A stretch of 64,000 bases of DNA from Bacteroidia bacterium (GTDB taxonomy: Bacteria > Bacteroidota > Bacteroidia > Palsa-965): contig JAKLJE010000004.1 of NCBI GenBank assembly GCA_023151315.1, positions 1 to 64,000 on the forward strand, in the 5' to 3' direction. A program made the position numbers and the translations under genes. This document shows, one piece after another, positions 18,252 to 25,761 of this stretch. Positions within the stretch are counted from its first letter, which is position 1, and each line of letters opens with the position of its first letter. The notes under the pieces are model-generated. The model did not search any database. It was not told the origin of the DNA and worked only from the letters and a program-made list of their open reading frames with translations.

Positions 18252-18680
18252 TCAGGGGTTATGCCATCTATAAACTGTTTGTGCCCGGGTTCTGGTTGCT
18301 GTATTCAATTCATTCATTAACGGTTGTTCCGTAATAATGCTGAGCCCCTTTCGCATCCGGTTGATTTCTTCTTTCAGAAGAAAATTTTCACAGGCCAGCT
18401 TTTCCAATTCAAGCTGTACGCTGTGCAGTTCGGCGCGAGCGTCGCGGTGTTCTTTGGTTATGACAGTGAAACCTGTATCGCCGCATTCATGAAGAAAGCG
18501 ATCAATCAGATTTACTTCAAGTACATCTGAAATCCTTTTCAGGATCTCAATGTCCAAAGAGCTGCGCTTGACGTAGTTTTCAACAGTACTTTGAGAAACT
18601 CCGAGTCTCCTCGACAGTTCTTTCGTTGTGACACCGCAGTTTGTGGCTGTGGTCTTCACAAGTTTTCCAACATGAATCAT
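18252..18680 (-). CDS. XRE-type HTH protein with C-terminal coiled coil (II)
   Basis: 142 aa from the ATG at 18680 (MIHVGKLVKTTA), chosen because it aligns with the start of its neighbour (MAIHIGKVIRKHL); an ATG-less extension to 18704 is less likely. The HTH is at about 5-60 (VTTKELSRRLGVSQSTVENY, KRSSLDIEILKRISDVLEV), followed by a coiled coil (AELHSVQLELEKLACENFLL). It differs strongly from its neighbour outside the HTH, so the duplication is old. A 7-of-8 -7 box (TATTTTCG) lies at 18751-18758. Confidence 0.82.
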   Translation of the reverse strand: MIHVGKLVKTTATNCGVTTKELSRRLGVSQSTVENYVKRSSLDIEILKRISDVLEVNLIDRFLHECGDTGFTVITKEHRDARAELHSVQLELEKLACENFLLKEEINRMRKGLSIITEQPLMNELNTATRTRAQTVYRWHNP

Positions 18681-18762
18681 AAACGACGTTTTTACTAGGG
18701 TCATCGTTCAGATCTCAGGTCAGGGGGAATAAAACCGTCGATTTGACACAGCGAAAATAGAA

Positions 18763-18797
18763 AAAAACCCGATTCGTGAAAACGGAATCGGGTTTTT
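18763..18797 (-). terminator. Intrinsic terminator after pruA position / before HTH pair
   Basis: AAAAACCCGATTC (18763-18775) pairs perfectly with GAATCGGGTTTTT (18785-18797), a 13-bp stem ending 20 nt past the pruA stop codon. Confidence 0.9.
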
Positions 18798-18816
18798 CTG
18801 AATATAATAAACTGGA

Positions 18817-20448
18817 TTAGTCGTTCTGAAGGAACGGATACCTGTAATCTGTTGGAGAAACAAAGGTTTCTTTGATTGTTCGCGGCGATACCCAGCGGAG
18901 AAGATTGATCATGGCTCCGGCCTTGTCGTTGGTTCCTGATCCGCGGGCTCCGCCAAACGGCTGTTGTCCAACAACTGCACCGGTTGGCTTGTCGTTGATG
19001 TAGAAATTCCCGGCACTGTTCACCAATGCTTTCGTTGCAGTCTCGATGGCATAGCGATCGTTGGAAATAATGGAACCGGTAAGAGCATAAATCGAAGTGG
19101 AATCCACAAGCTTCAAAGTTTCTTCAAACTGGTTTTCGTCGTAAACGTAAATCGTAAGTACCGGCCCGAAAAGCTCTTCGCACATGGTTACATATTTCGG
19201 GTCGTTGGCTTTAATTACGGTTGGATGAATGAAGTAACCGCTCGATTTATCATACGTTCCGCCGGCAACAAGTTCCACATTCTTATCTGCTTTCGCTGCA
19301 TCGATGAATTTCGCGAGTTTGTCAAAAGACTTCTCATCAATCACGGCGTTCACGAAATTTGTAAAGTCTTCTGTCGGGCCGATTTTGAAAGAAGCCAGAT
19401 CTTTCTGCAGTCCGGCTTTTACATCATTCCACAAATTGGATGGAATATATGCGCGTGAAGCAGCCGAACATTTTTGTCCCTGATACTCAAATGCTCCTCT
19501 TGAAAGTGCAGTAACAACTGACGCAGCATCCGCACTTTTGTGAACCATCACGAAATCTTTACCACCTGTTTCACCAACAATGCGCGGGTATGATCGGTAC
19601 TTGTGGATATTGTTTCCGATTGTCTGCCAGATATTCTGGAAAACCTCCGTTGATCCGGTGAAATGTATTCCTGCAAAATCACGGTGATTGAAAATCACTT
19701 CAGCTGCTTCAGGGCCGGAAGGATAAATGAGATTGATTACTCCGTCAGGCAGTCCGGCTTTCATGAAAATTTCCATGAGAACATTTGCGGAATACACCTG
19801 CGTGTTACTTGGTTTCCACACCACAACATTTCCCATCATTGCACAAGATGTCGGAAGGTTGCCTGCGATTGCCGTGAAGTTGAACGGAGTCAGTGCGTAA
19901 ATAAATCCTTCCAGCGGACGCCATTCCAGTCTGTTCCACATTCCCGGAGCAGAAGCAGGTTGCTGGCGGTAAATTTCCTGCATGAAATGCACGTTAAAGC
20001 GTAGGAAGTCGATGATTTCGCAAGCAGAATCAATCTCCGCCTGGAAAGCATTTTTCGACTGTCCTAACATTGTTGCGGCATTGAGTTTCGCGCGGTAAGG
20101 ACCTGCGATAAGATCTGCTGCTTTCAGGAAAATGCTGGCGCGATGTTCCCAGGACAACGCAGCCCACTTTTCTTTTGCAGCAAGTGCAGCATCAATGGCC
20201 TGCTGAATATGTTCTTTTCCGCTCTTATGGAAATGACCCAATGTGTGTTTGTGATCATGTGGAGGAGCAAGGCGCGCCGTCTGTCCGCTGCGAACTTCTT
20301 TACCTCCGATGTACATCGGAATATCGAGTTCCTTTGAGCGCAACTCGGCAAGCATTTTTTTCAATTCGATGCGCTCCGCAGATCCGGGTGCATACTGTTT
20401 CACCGGTTCATTTACCGGTACAGGTACATTGTAAATTCCTTTTGGCAT
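18817..20448 (-). CDS. pruA: 1-pyrroline-5-carboxylate dehydrogenase
   Basis: 543 aa, the length of stand-alone P5C dehydrogenases (ALDH4 type), not fused to proline dehydrogenase. Landmarks in order: the NAD-site segment PFNFTAIAGNLPTSCAMMGN; the glycine-rich HFTGSTEVFQNIW; the catalytic glutamate region IVGETGGKDFVMVH; the catalytic cysteine region EYQGQKCSAASRAYIPS; and the C-terminal GQQPFGGARGSGTNDKAGA. It oxidises glutamate-gamma-semialdehyde to glutamate, the second step of proline breakdown. No putA-like partner is in the window. A perfect -7 box lies at 20485-20492. Confidence 0.97.
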   Translation of the reverse strand: MPKGIYNVPVPVNEPVKQYAPGSAERIELKKMLAELRSKELDIPMYIGGKEVRSGQTARLAPPHDHKHTLGHFHKSGKEHIQQAIDAALAAKEKWAALSWEHRASIFLKAADLIAGPYRAKLNAATMLGQSKNAFQAEIDSACEIIDFLRFNVHFMQEIYRQQPASAPGMWNRLEWRPLEGFIYALTPFNFTAIAGNLPTSCAMMGNVVVWKPSNTQVYSANVLMEIFMKAGLPDGVINLIYPSGPEAAEVIFNHRDFAGIHFTGSTEVFQNIWQTIGNNIHKYRSYPRIVGETGGKDFVMVHKSADAASVVTALSRGAFEYQGQKCSAASRAYIPSNLWNDVKAGLQKDLASFKIGPTEDFTNFVNAVIDEKSFDKLAKFIDAAKADKNVELVAGGTYDKSSGYFIHPTVIKANDPKYVTMCEELFGPVLTIYVYDENQFEETLKLVDSTSIYALTGSIISNDRYAIETATKALVNSAGNFYINDKPTGAVVGQQPFGGARGSGTNDKAGAMINLLRWVSPRTIKETFVSPTDYRYPFLQND

Positions 20449-20484
20449 ATAAAGATGTTTGAGCGATTCAAAATTGATTCAGCC

Positions 20485-20492
20485 CAAAATTA
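20485..20492 (-). promoter_or_regulatory. -7 box TAATTTTG of pruA
   Basis: Perfect TAnnTTTG, 36 nt upstream of the pruA ATG. A TTTG occurs further upstream (20507-20510) but at a short 14-nt spacing. Confidence 0.5.
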
Positions 20493-20571
20493 GAAAGAAT
20501 GGCGGTCAAAGTTTGTGACCGTCGTTACATTTTATACGAATTCGGAATTGACTTGCGGCAGATCCGCGCAA

Positions 20572-20973
20572 TCAGTGAATATCCGCCATTTTAGCGGCCA
20601 GCATATTGAAGAAATTCTTCAACGGACCTTCCACCATGGGGCGTAAGAAAATCGGAATATCGGCGTCAAATACGAGTTGTCCCACTGACGTTGAAGCACC
20701 TGTTGAAGTGATCAGCACATCCAGAGTAAAAGAGAAAGGAAGTTTTCCTCCGTCAGAACCGATATGAATTTTTGAATGCGGCTCTTTAGAGAGAACTTTC
20801 ATTCCCACAGTAGCCATGTTGTTGATTGTAAAACTGCACGTATCAGTTGTGGACTCCCAATTTGTTACCTGAGGAGGCATCAGTGCTTTGAAGTTATTGA
20901 AGTCGGAAAGAAAAGTGAAAATTTTTTCCGCTGATTCAGTGCAATTAACTTTTTCGGTTTCGATGTGGGTCAT
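20572..20973 (-). CDS. SRPBCC (START/Bet v1-like) family protein
   Basis: 133 aa. The pattern fits the SRPBCC lipid/ligand-binding fold: an N-terminal strand and helix pair (CTESAEKIFTFLSDFNNF), a curved sheet (CSFTINNMATVGMKVL, LPFSFTLDVLI, QLVFDADIPIFLRPM) and a long C-terminal helix (PLKNFFNMLAAKMADI). Ligand and role unknown. It follows pyrE on the same strand after 81 nt and could be co-transcribed. Confidence 0.75.
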   Translation of the reverse strand: MTHIETEKVNCTESAEKIFTFLSDFNNFKALMPPQVTNWESTTDTCSFTINNMATVGMKVLSKEPHSKIHIGSDGGKLPFSFTLDVLITSTGASTSVGQLVFDADIPIFLRPMVEGPLKNFFNMLAAKMADIH

Positions 20974-21054
20974 TGTGTTTAATCGTTCTCAATTTTCGAT
21001 ATTCTCTGCACATTCACATTATGCCGAAACCTGAAATTGAAGTTAGTTTCTGAT

Positions 21055-21696
21055 TTATTTGCCCCAGGTTGATGGGTTTTTTCTCCAAGCTTCAAGCGTT
21101 TCCAATTCAGACTCCGCGATCAGATTTTCATTCATCGCCTGACGGATTAGAGCCGAGTAATCGCTCAAAGTAACAAGAGGTACGTTTGCCTGTCTGAAAT
21201 TCGCTTCCGCGTCTGCGAATCCATAAGTGAAGATCGCCGCCATTCCTTTCACTTCGCAACCTGCATCACGCAATGCTTCAACAGCTTTCAGACTGCTACC
21301 GCCTGTTGAAATCAGATCTTCGATTACAACAACGCTCTGACCGGATTTGTATTCGCCTTCGATCATGTTGCCAAGACCATGCTTCTTCGGCTCTGGACGC
21401 ACATAGATGAATGGCAATCCCATTTCTTCTGCAACCAACACACCTTGTGCAATTGCTCCGGTTGCAACACCGGCAATCACATCTGGTTTAGGAAATCTTG
21501 CATTGATAGCCTCTACGAATTTCTGACGTATAAAAGTCCGGATTCGGGGGTGCGACAGTGTTTTACGATTGTCGCAATAAATAGGGGAGTTCCATCCTGA
21601 AGCCCATGTGAATGGATTCGATGGCTGAAGTTTTACTGCTTTGATTTGAAGTAGAAATTCCGCAACTTTCGCTGCTGTTTCCGCATTAGTAATCAT
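21055..21696 (-). CDS. pyrE: Orotate phosphoribosyltransferase
   Basis: 213 aa. It shows the PRPP-binding motif VVVIEDLISTGGSSLKAVEA, the substrate segment FTWASGWNSPIYCDNRKTLS and the flexible-loop region RPEPKKHGLGN. It converts orotate and PRPP to orotidine 5'-phosphate in pyrimidine synthesis. The start is the ATG at 21696 (MITNAETAAKVAEFLLQ), which matches the usual N-terminus. This ATG abuts the ATG of the divergent NUDIX gene with no base between them, and the -7 box (21703-21710) lies inside the NUDIX coding sequence, 6 nt before the start. Confidence 0.96.
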   Translation of the reverse strand: MITNAETAAKVAEFLLQIKAVKLQPSNPFTWASGWNSPIYCDNRKTLSHPRIRTFIRQKFVEAINARFPKPDVIAGVATGAIAQGVLVAEEMGLPFIYVRPEPKKHGLGNMIEGEYKSGQSVVVIEDLISTGGSSLKAVEALRDAGCEVKGMAAIFTYGFADAEANFRQANVPLVTLSDYSALIRQAMNENLIAESELETLEAWRKNPSTWGK

Positions 21697-22317
21697 ATGC
21701 CGCAAATCTACAAAGTTTTCATCAACAACCGTTGCTTCGAATTCATGCCTGACGCAGGTGCTGAAGCGAATGTTCCGGGAACTCTTGTGGTGAATTACGA
21801 CTCAGCAGAAACGCTTTCTCTGATGATTGATCTGGCACACTCAGAATCAGTGTTTTTCAGAAAAGTTATTATTCTGCATAATGACCCTGCGCGTGTTCTG
21901 GCGAAGATTGAGCATATGTCAAAACTTGTTAATGCTGCCGGCGGAGCAGTACGGAATTCTGAAAGCAAATTGCTCATGATATTCAGAAATGAAAAATGGG
22001 ATTTGCCGAAAGGGAAAATGGAGAAAGGTGAAACTCCTGAACAGTCGGCTGTGCGTGAAGTGGAAGAGGAATGCGGGATTACTCAGCTGAAGATTCTTCG
22101 CGAATTACCGAACACGTATCATACGTACAAGATCAACGATAAACTTCATCTGAAACGTACTTGGTGGTACGAGATGAGTACTACAGATTCCCGCAAATTG
22201 ATTCCGCAAACGGAAGAAGGAATTACCAAAGCGGAATGGCTCGACAGAAAAGGTGTTGAAGAAGCGAAGAGCAATACGTACGGTTCTATTCTTGAGGTGC
22301 TGAACGCACTCAATTAA
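21697..22317 (+). CDS. NUDIX hydrolase
   Basis: 206 aa with an N-terminal beta/alpha extension (about 1-85) before the NUDIX fold. The NUDIX box is complete: GKMEKGETPEQSAVREVEEE-CGI (G-x5-E-x7-REVEEE-x-G). The segment KLLMIFRNEKWDLPKGKMEK is typical. Substrate unknown; relatives hydrolyse nucleoside diphosphates linked to other groups. The start ATG (MPQIYKVFINN) touches the pyrE start head to head. Its TAA overlaps the stop of the convergent TlpA-like gene (22314-22317). Confidence 0.93.
   Translation: MPQIYKVFINNRCFEFMPDAGAEANVPGTLVVNYDSAETLSLMIDLAHSESVFFRKVIILHNDPARVLAKIEHMSKLVNAAGGAVRNSESKLLMIFRNEKWDLPKGKMEKGETPEQSAVREVEEECGITQLKILRELPNTYHTYKINDKLHLKRTWWYEMSTTDSRKLIPQTEEGITKAEWLDRKGVEEAKSNTYGSILEVLNALN
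21703..21710 (-). promoter_or_regulatory. -7 box TAGATTTG of pyrE, inside the NUDIX gene
   Basis: Perfect TAnnTTTG ending 6 nt before the pyrE ATG. It would place the transcription start at or within a base or two of the start codon. Confidence 0.55.
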
Positions 22318-23756
22318 CGATCACCCGGTTTTATCAGCGGCGGCTTCTTCGGATTCTGAATTCTGTACATTACGTATTCCAGATCTCCGGAAGGATTATC
22401 CGCAGGCGATGTAAACAGATTTCCATCAGGATCAATAATGTAGCCGACAGGGACGCCGTACAGATTGTATTTGTCTTTTGTGCGTGAATCAAAATCGTAA
22501 TGCAAATTCAACCAGTTGTATTTCGGATTCGCTTTCAGGAATTTCTTCCAGGCGTTGGTGTCCTGATCAACTGAAATGCTTACGAACATGATTGACTTTC
22601 CGTATTTCTTCTGCAGATCCGCCATGTAACGCATTTCATTTACGGAGTTCACATTCCAGCTGGCATAGAAAAACAGATATACGTATTTGCCTTTATACAT
22701 CTCAAGCGGATCAATACGTTCTTCTTTCATATTGATTCCCGTAAAATGCGGAGCCGCGCTTCCAATGCGGAGTTTGGAAAACATCGTTACAATGTTCCGA
22801 GCAATCTGCCGGTGTTCGCTGATCTTGCTTACGATGCTCACTTGCTGCGCAACCGCAATCACATTACGAGGGTCGTAACTGACTACGTAATACAACTCGC
22901 TCAGGCCCTTCAATAATGTCAGCTCTTTAATCGTGTCGTTGTACATGTAAGGCAGATTACGCATTGCGGCCATCGCGCTGTCATAGCTGACAAGATTGTT
23001 AATCGCGTTGTAAATTCCTTCTCCTTGCTTGCGCATTGACCAGCGATACATGTAATCTTTGAAGAATGTGTTGTAGAATTCCATGTAAGAGTGATTGTCG
23101 TAACCAATCGGTTTTCCAATCAGATAACGCTGTGCTGTTCTGCGCTCACTCTGAAACGTGGCGTTTTCCAGTGATGCAAATCCGTATTCCATCCATTGAC
23201 TGAAATATGGATTTTTCACCCACGCATAATGACGCGTCATTTGCCGGTGAAAGGAATCGAGAACCAATGCCGATTGCCCGACAACGAAATACATGTAATT
23301 GTCCAGTGAAGTTGTATCGTCTGCATTGCCCCAGAAGTGCAGGAATTGAGCATTGTAATCCGACGCGAGAAAGTTCATGTCGGTAGAATCGGTTGTGAAA
23401 ATCGTCACCGGAACTTCGTAGTTGGTTTCCGTGCTTACATGAACATCCGGATCGCGGGACGGGAAGAATACTTCCGTTTTTCGTCCGGGTTCTGCAAATA
23501 CAAATCCGTAAAGATTTTCGCAACGGAGAAACATCCATTTGATTTCTTCGATGTCAACGGTAATCGAGAATTTTCCGCTGTCGCCCGTAATAGTTTCCGC
23601 CAGTTTTTTTTCTGTGTACGTGATATAGTCATCGTACATATTCAACGTAATCACATTTCCGGCTCCTGCACCGGCCCGACCGAAAATTGTACACTCCTTT
23701 GCATTCAATGCAAAAGCGGAAAGAAGCAAACAAATGGAATAAATCAGCCGTTTCAT
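22314..23756 (-). CDS. Secreted TlpA/thioredoxin-fold protein without the CXXC pair
   Basis: 480 aa from the ATG at 23756 (MKRLIYSICLLLSAFALNA), which gives a clean signal peptide; a 24-residue upstream extension does not. The N-terminal ~100 residues resemble the DUF4369-type domain found in front of TlpA domains. The C-terminal ~140 residues are a thioredoxin fold (YVYLFFYASWNVNSVNEM, then SIMFVSISVDQD and YNLYGVPVGYIIDPDGN). The usual WCxPC is replaced by WNVNSVN near residue 367, so the protein has no redox cysteines there and is unlikely to be a classical disulfide reductase. It is last in the DUF3822-rsmD-coaD run. Confidence 0.85.
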   Translation of the reverse strand: MKRLIYSICLLLSAFALNAKECTIFGRAGAGAGNVITLNMYDDYITYTEKKLAETITGDSGKFSITVDIEEIKWMFLRCENLYGFVFAEPGRKTEVFFPSRDPDVHVSTETNYEVPVTIFTTDSTDMNFLASDYNAQFLHFWGNADDTTSLDNYMYFVVGQSALVLDSFHRQMTRHYAWVKNPYFSQWMEYGFASLENATFQSERRTAQRYLIGKPIGYDNHSYMEFYNTFFKDYMYRWSMRKQGEGIYNAINNLVSYDSAMAAMRNLPYMYNDTIKELTLLKGLSELYYVVSYDPRNVIAVAQQVSIVSKISEHRQIARNIVTMFSKLRIGSAAPHFTGINMKEERIDPLEMYKGKYVYLFFYASWNVNSVNEMRYMADLQKKYGKSIMFVSISVDQDTNAWKKFLKANPKYNWLNLHYDFDSRTKDKYNLYGVPVGYIIDPDGNLFTSPADNPSGDLEYVMYRIQNPKKPPLIKPGDR

Positions 23757-23784
23757 GTGTCTATAACCCAAATGACGTGCCAAG

Positions 23785-24249
23785 TTACAGTTTGAGGTTA
23801 ATTCCCTCAGGAACAAAACGTGAGGCATCGCCGCCGTTACGAACTATATCACGGATAATTGTGGAATTTATTGCGCTGAGTTCGGGAGTTGGCAGAATAA
23901 AAAGTGTTTCGATATCATCTGCCATGGATTTATTCATCTGAGCAATCGCTTTTTCAAACTCAAGGTCAGTAGTTGTTCTCAAGCCGCGGATAATATATTT
24001 CGCATTCATCTTGTGACAATAATCTATTGTCAATCCGGTGAAATTGTCAACGCTTACGCGTACGTCTCCTTTGAAGGTCTGTTCAATCCACTGTTTGCGT
24101 TTTTCCAGCGGGAAAAAGTATTGTTTGTGACTGTTCACGCCAATGGCAACAATTATTTTGTCAAACAAAGGCAATAAACGTCGAACAATGGATTCGTGTC
24201 CTTTGGTGAAAGGATCGAAGGAGCCGGGAAATACAGCGATTTTTTCCAT
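23785..24249 (-). CDS. coaD: Pantetheine-phosphate adenylyltransferase
   Basis: 154 aa. It shows the nucleotidyltransferase start AVFPGSFDPFTKGHESIVRR with the T/HxGH motif, the substrate segment KYIIRGLRTTTDLEFEKAIA, and the second ATP motif as STIIRDIVRNGGD. It transfers AMP to 4'-phosphopantetheine, the penultimate step of coenzyme A synthesis. It sits 39 nt after rsmD; the rsmD-coaD order is widespread. Confidence 0.97.
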   Translation of the reverse strand: MEKIAVFPGSFDPFTKGHESIVRRLLPLFDKIIVAIGVNSHKQYFFPLEKRKQWIEQTFKGDVRVSVDNFTGLTIDYCHKMNAKYIIRGLRTTTDLEFEKAIAQMNKSMADDIETLFILPTPELSAINSTIIRDIVRNGGDASRFVPEGINLKL

Positions 24250-24288
24250 AACGTAAAGTTACTGAATTACAGACTTGAAATCAGTGCC

Positions 24289-24840
24289 TCAGGATTCCGA
24301 TTCCGGTGTACCGAAAATCGCAAAGTTTACCTTGCCGTAACTTCTGGCTTCAATCAATGGTAAATCCGGATTGAATTTCATGCGCGGAGGATGTTCAACT
24401 ACAAGCCATCCGCCGGGTGTAAGAATATTCTGCGCTAATATGAGTTCAGGGATTTCAGGAATTCTGTCCAGTGTGTAAGGCGGATCGGCGAAGATGATGT
24501 CCCACTGCTGCGTTTGTTTCTTAACAAACTTGAATACATCATAATTCAATGCGTGAATGGATTTCATCCCGAGCATATGCGCTGTGTCTTTCACGAATCG
24601 TATGCAACCGGCATCAATATCTACAGCGGTGATGTCTGTAGTTCCTCTGGAAGCCAACTCGTAACTGATGTTTCCTGTTCCGCAGAATAAATCCAATGCG
24701 CGTATATTTTCGAACTCGAACTTGTTTCTCAGAATATTGAACATGGCTTCTTTGGCGAAGTCTGTTGTCGGGCGTACCGGAAGGTTTTTCGGAGCGGAAA
24801 TTCTTCTTCCCTTAAACTCTCCGGCGATGATTCGGATCAT
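24289..24840 (-). CDS. rsmD: 16S rRNA (guanine-966-N2)-methyltransferase RsmD
   Basis: 183 aa. The N-terminus MIRIIAGEFKGRRISAPKNL and VRPTTDFAKEAMFNILRN are typical, followed by the SAM-binding loop ALDLFCGTGNISYELASRG and the catalytic motif IIFADPPYTLD. It methylates G966 of 16S rRNA. Its start overlaps the stop of the DUF3822 gene by 4 nt (24837-24840), a sign of translational coupling. Confidence 0.96.
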   Translation of the reverse strand: MIRIIAGEFKGRRISAPKNLPVRPTTDFAKEAMFNILRNKFEFENIRALDLFCGTGNISYELASRGTTDITAVDIDAGCIRFVKDTAHMLGMKSIHALNYDVFKFVKKQTQQWDIIFADPPYTLDRIPEIPELILAQNILTPGGWLVVEHPPRMKFNPDLPLIEARSYGKVNFAIFGTPESES

Positions 24841-25712
24841 GCGAAGAAATGAAGTGCGAAAAGATTGAAGTGGAAGTGTTCCGGGAATTGATCAAAACCT
24901 TTTGCGAAGCGATGTCCTGATTCACGTTTAGCCAGTATCACATTCCGAACATATTTTCCGGCAATTTTTATAAGTGCGGAATCCTGTTCCACTTCTCCTG
25001 AAATATTCAATTCGAATTCTTCAGGATTCAGTCGAAGCTGTTCTGCTGCAAACAAAATGTAATAGATGAAATCTTCAGGAGAATGATATTCAAAAACATT
25101 TGCAAGAAGCAACTTGCCGTTTTCAACTGCGATAAGATCAAACTGACCCTGACGAATATGAACAGCGATGCTTTTGTTGTTTTTATTTTTCGACTGAGAA
25201 AGCGCCTTCTCAATCAGCGGCGTCAGATGGTGCCGGATTCTCGGTGAAGGTGCAAGCCGGTTCAGCACTTTTTCCAGCTTCGGATCAATTGCGTAGATCA
25301 TGCGCGCATCAGCCATGCGCAGAATATCCGTGCGTACGATCTGATTATCCTGCAGCGGAACATTGAAGGAAAGCACTTCGCGCGCGGATGAACTATCGAA
25401 CAGTGAAGAAGGAACCAATGTGAATTTTTCCGTCGTAATAATCACATCCACGCGTTTGAATCCGTTCAGCAACCATGGATGATCTGTAAACATACGATCC
25501 AGTTGCTCTGACAGTTGAAGTTGTGTTACGGCTTTCCTGTAATTCCACGATTCGAATGCAAGAAAATCGTTGGTGAGATTATCCAGAACCGCCAATGAAA
25601 ACCGCTCGCGATCGCATTGAGCCACCAAACAGAACTTTTCAGTTGCTGTTGTGTCCATAGCGTTATCGCGAAAGGAAATCTGTTGACCCGGAAGCCGTGT
25701 TAATTCCGACAT
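24837..25712 (-). CDS. DUF3822 family protein
   Basis: 291 aa from the ATG at 25712 (MSELTRLPGQQISFRDNA). The N-terminal strand pattern (EKFCLVAQCDRERFSLAVLD), the central VDVIITTEKFTLVPSSLFD and SKNKNNKSIAVHIRQGQFDL fit this Bacteroidota family, which has an actin/ASKHA-like look. The family is normally next to rsmD and coaD, as here, but its role is not established. A GTG at 25745 would extend it by 11 residues, but that would place the -7 box at 25717-25724 inside the gene. From 25712, that box ends 4 nt before the ATG. Confidence 0.85.
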   Translation of the reverse strand: MSELTRLPGQQISFRDNAMDTTATEKFCLVAQCDRERFSLAVLDNLTNDFLAFESWNYRKAVTQLQLSEQLDRMFTDHPWLLNGFKRVDVIITTEKFTLVPSSLFDSSSAREVLSFNVPLQDNQIVRTDILRMADARMIYAIDPKLEKVLNRLAPSPRIRHHLTPLIEKALSQSKNKNNKSIAVHIRQGQFDLIAVENGKLLLANVFEYHSPEDFIYYILFAAEQLRLNPEEFELNISGEVEQDSALIKIAGKYVRNVILAKRESGHRFAKGFDQFPEHFHFNLFALHFFA

Positions 25713-25716
25713 ATTG

Positions 25717-25724
25717 CAAATGTA
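25717..25724 (-). promoter_or_regulatory. -7 box TACATTTG of the DUF3822-rsmD-coaD run
   Basis: Perfect TAnnTTTG followed by CAAT and then ATG, so transcription should begin at or next to the start codon. Confidence 0.55.
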
Positions 25725-25749
25725 ATAATCAAACAGCAGGTTCACCGTG

Positions 25750-25757
25750 TATATTTG
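25750..25757 (+). promoter_or_regulatory. -7 box TATATTTG of the RecD-like ATPase gene
   Basis: Perfect TAnnTTTG followed by ACCC and the GTG start at 25762. It mirrors the box of the divergent DUF3822 gene only 25 nt away. Confidence 0.55.
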
Positions 25758-25761
25758 ACCC

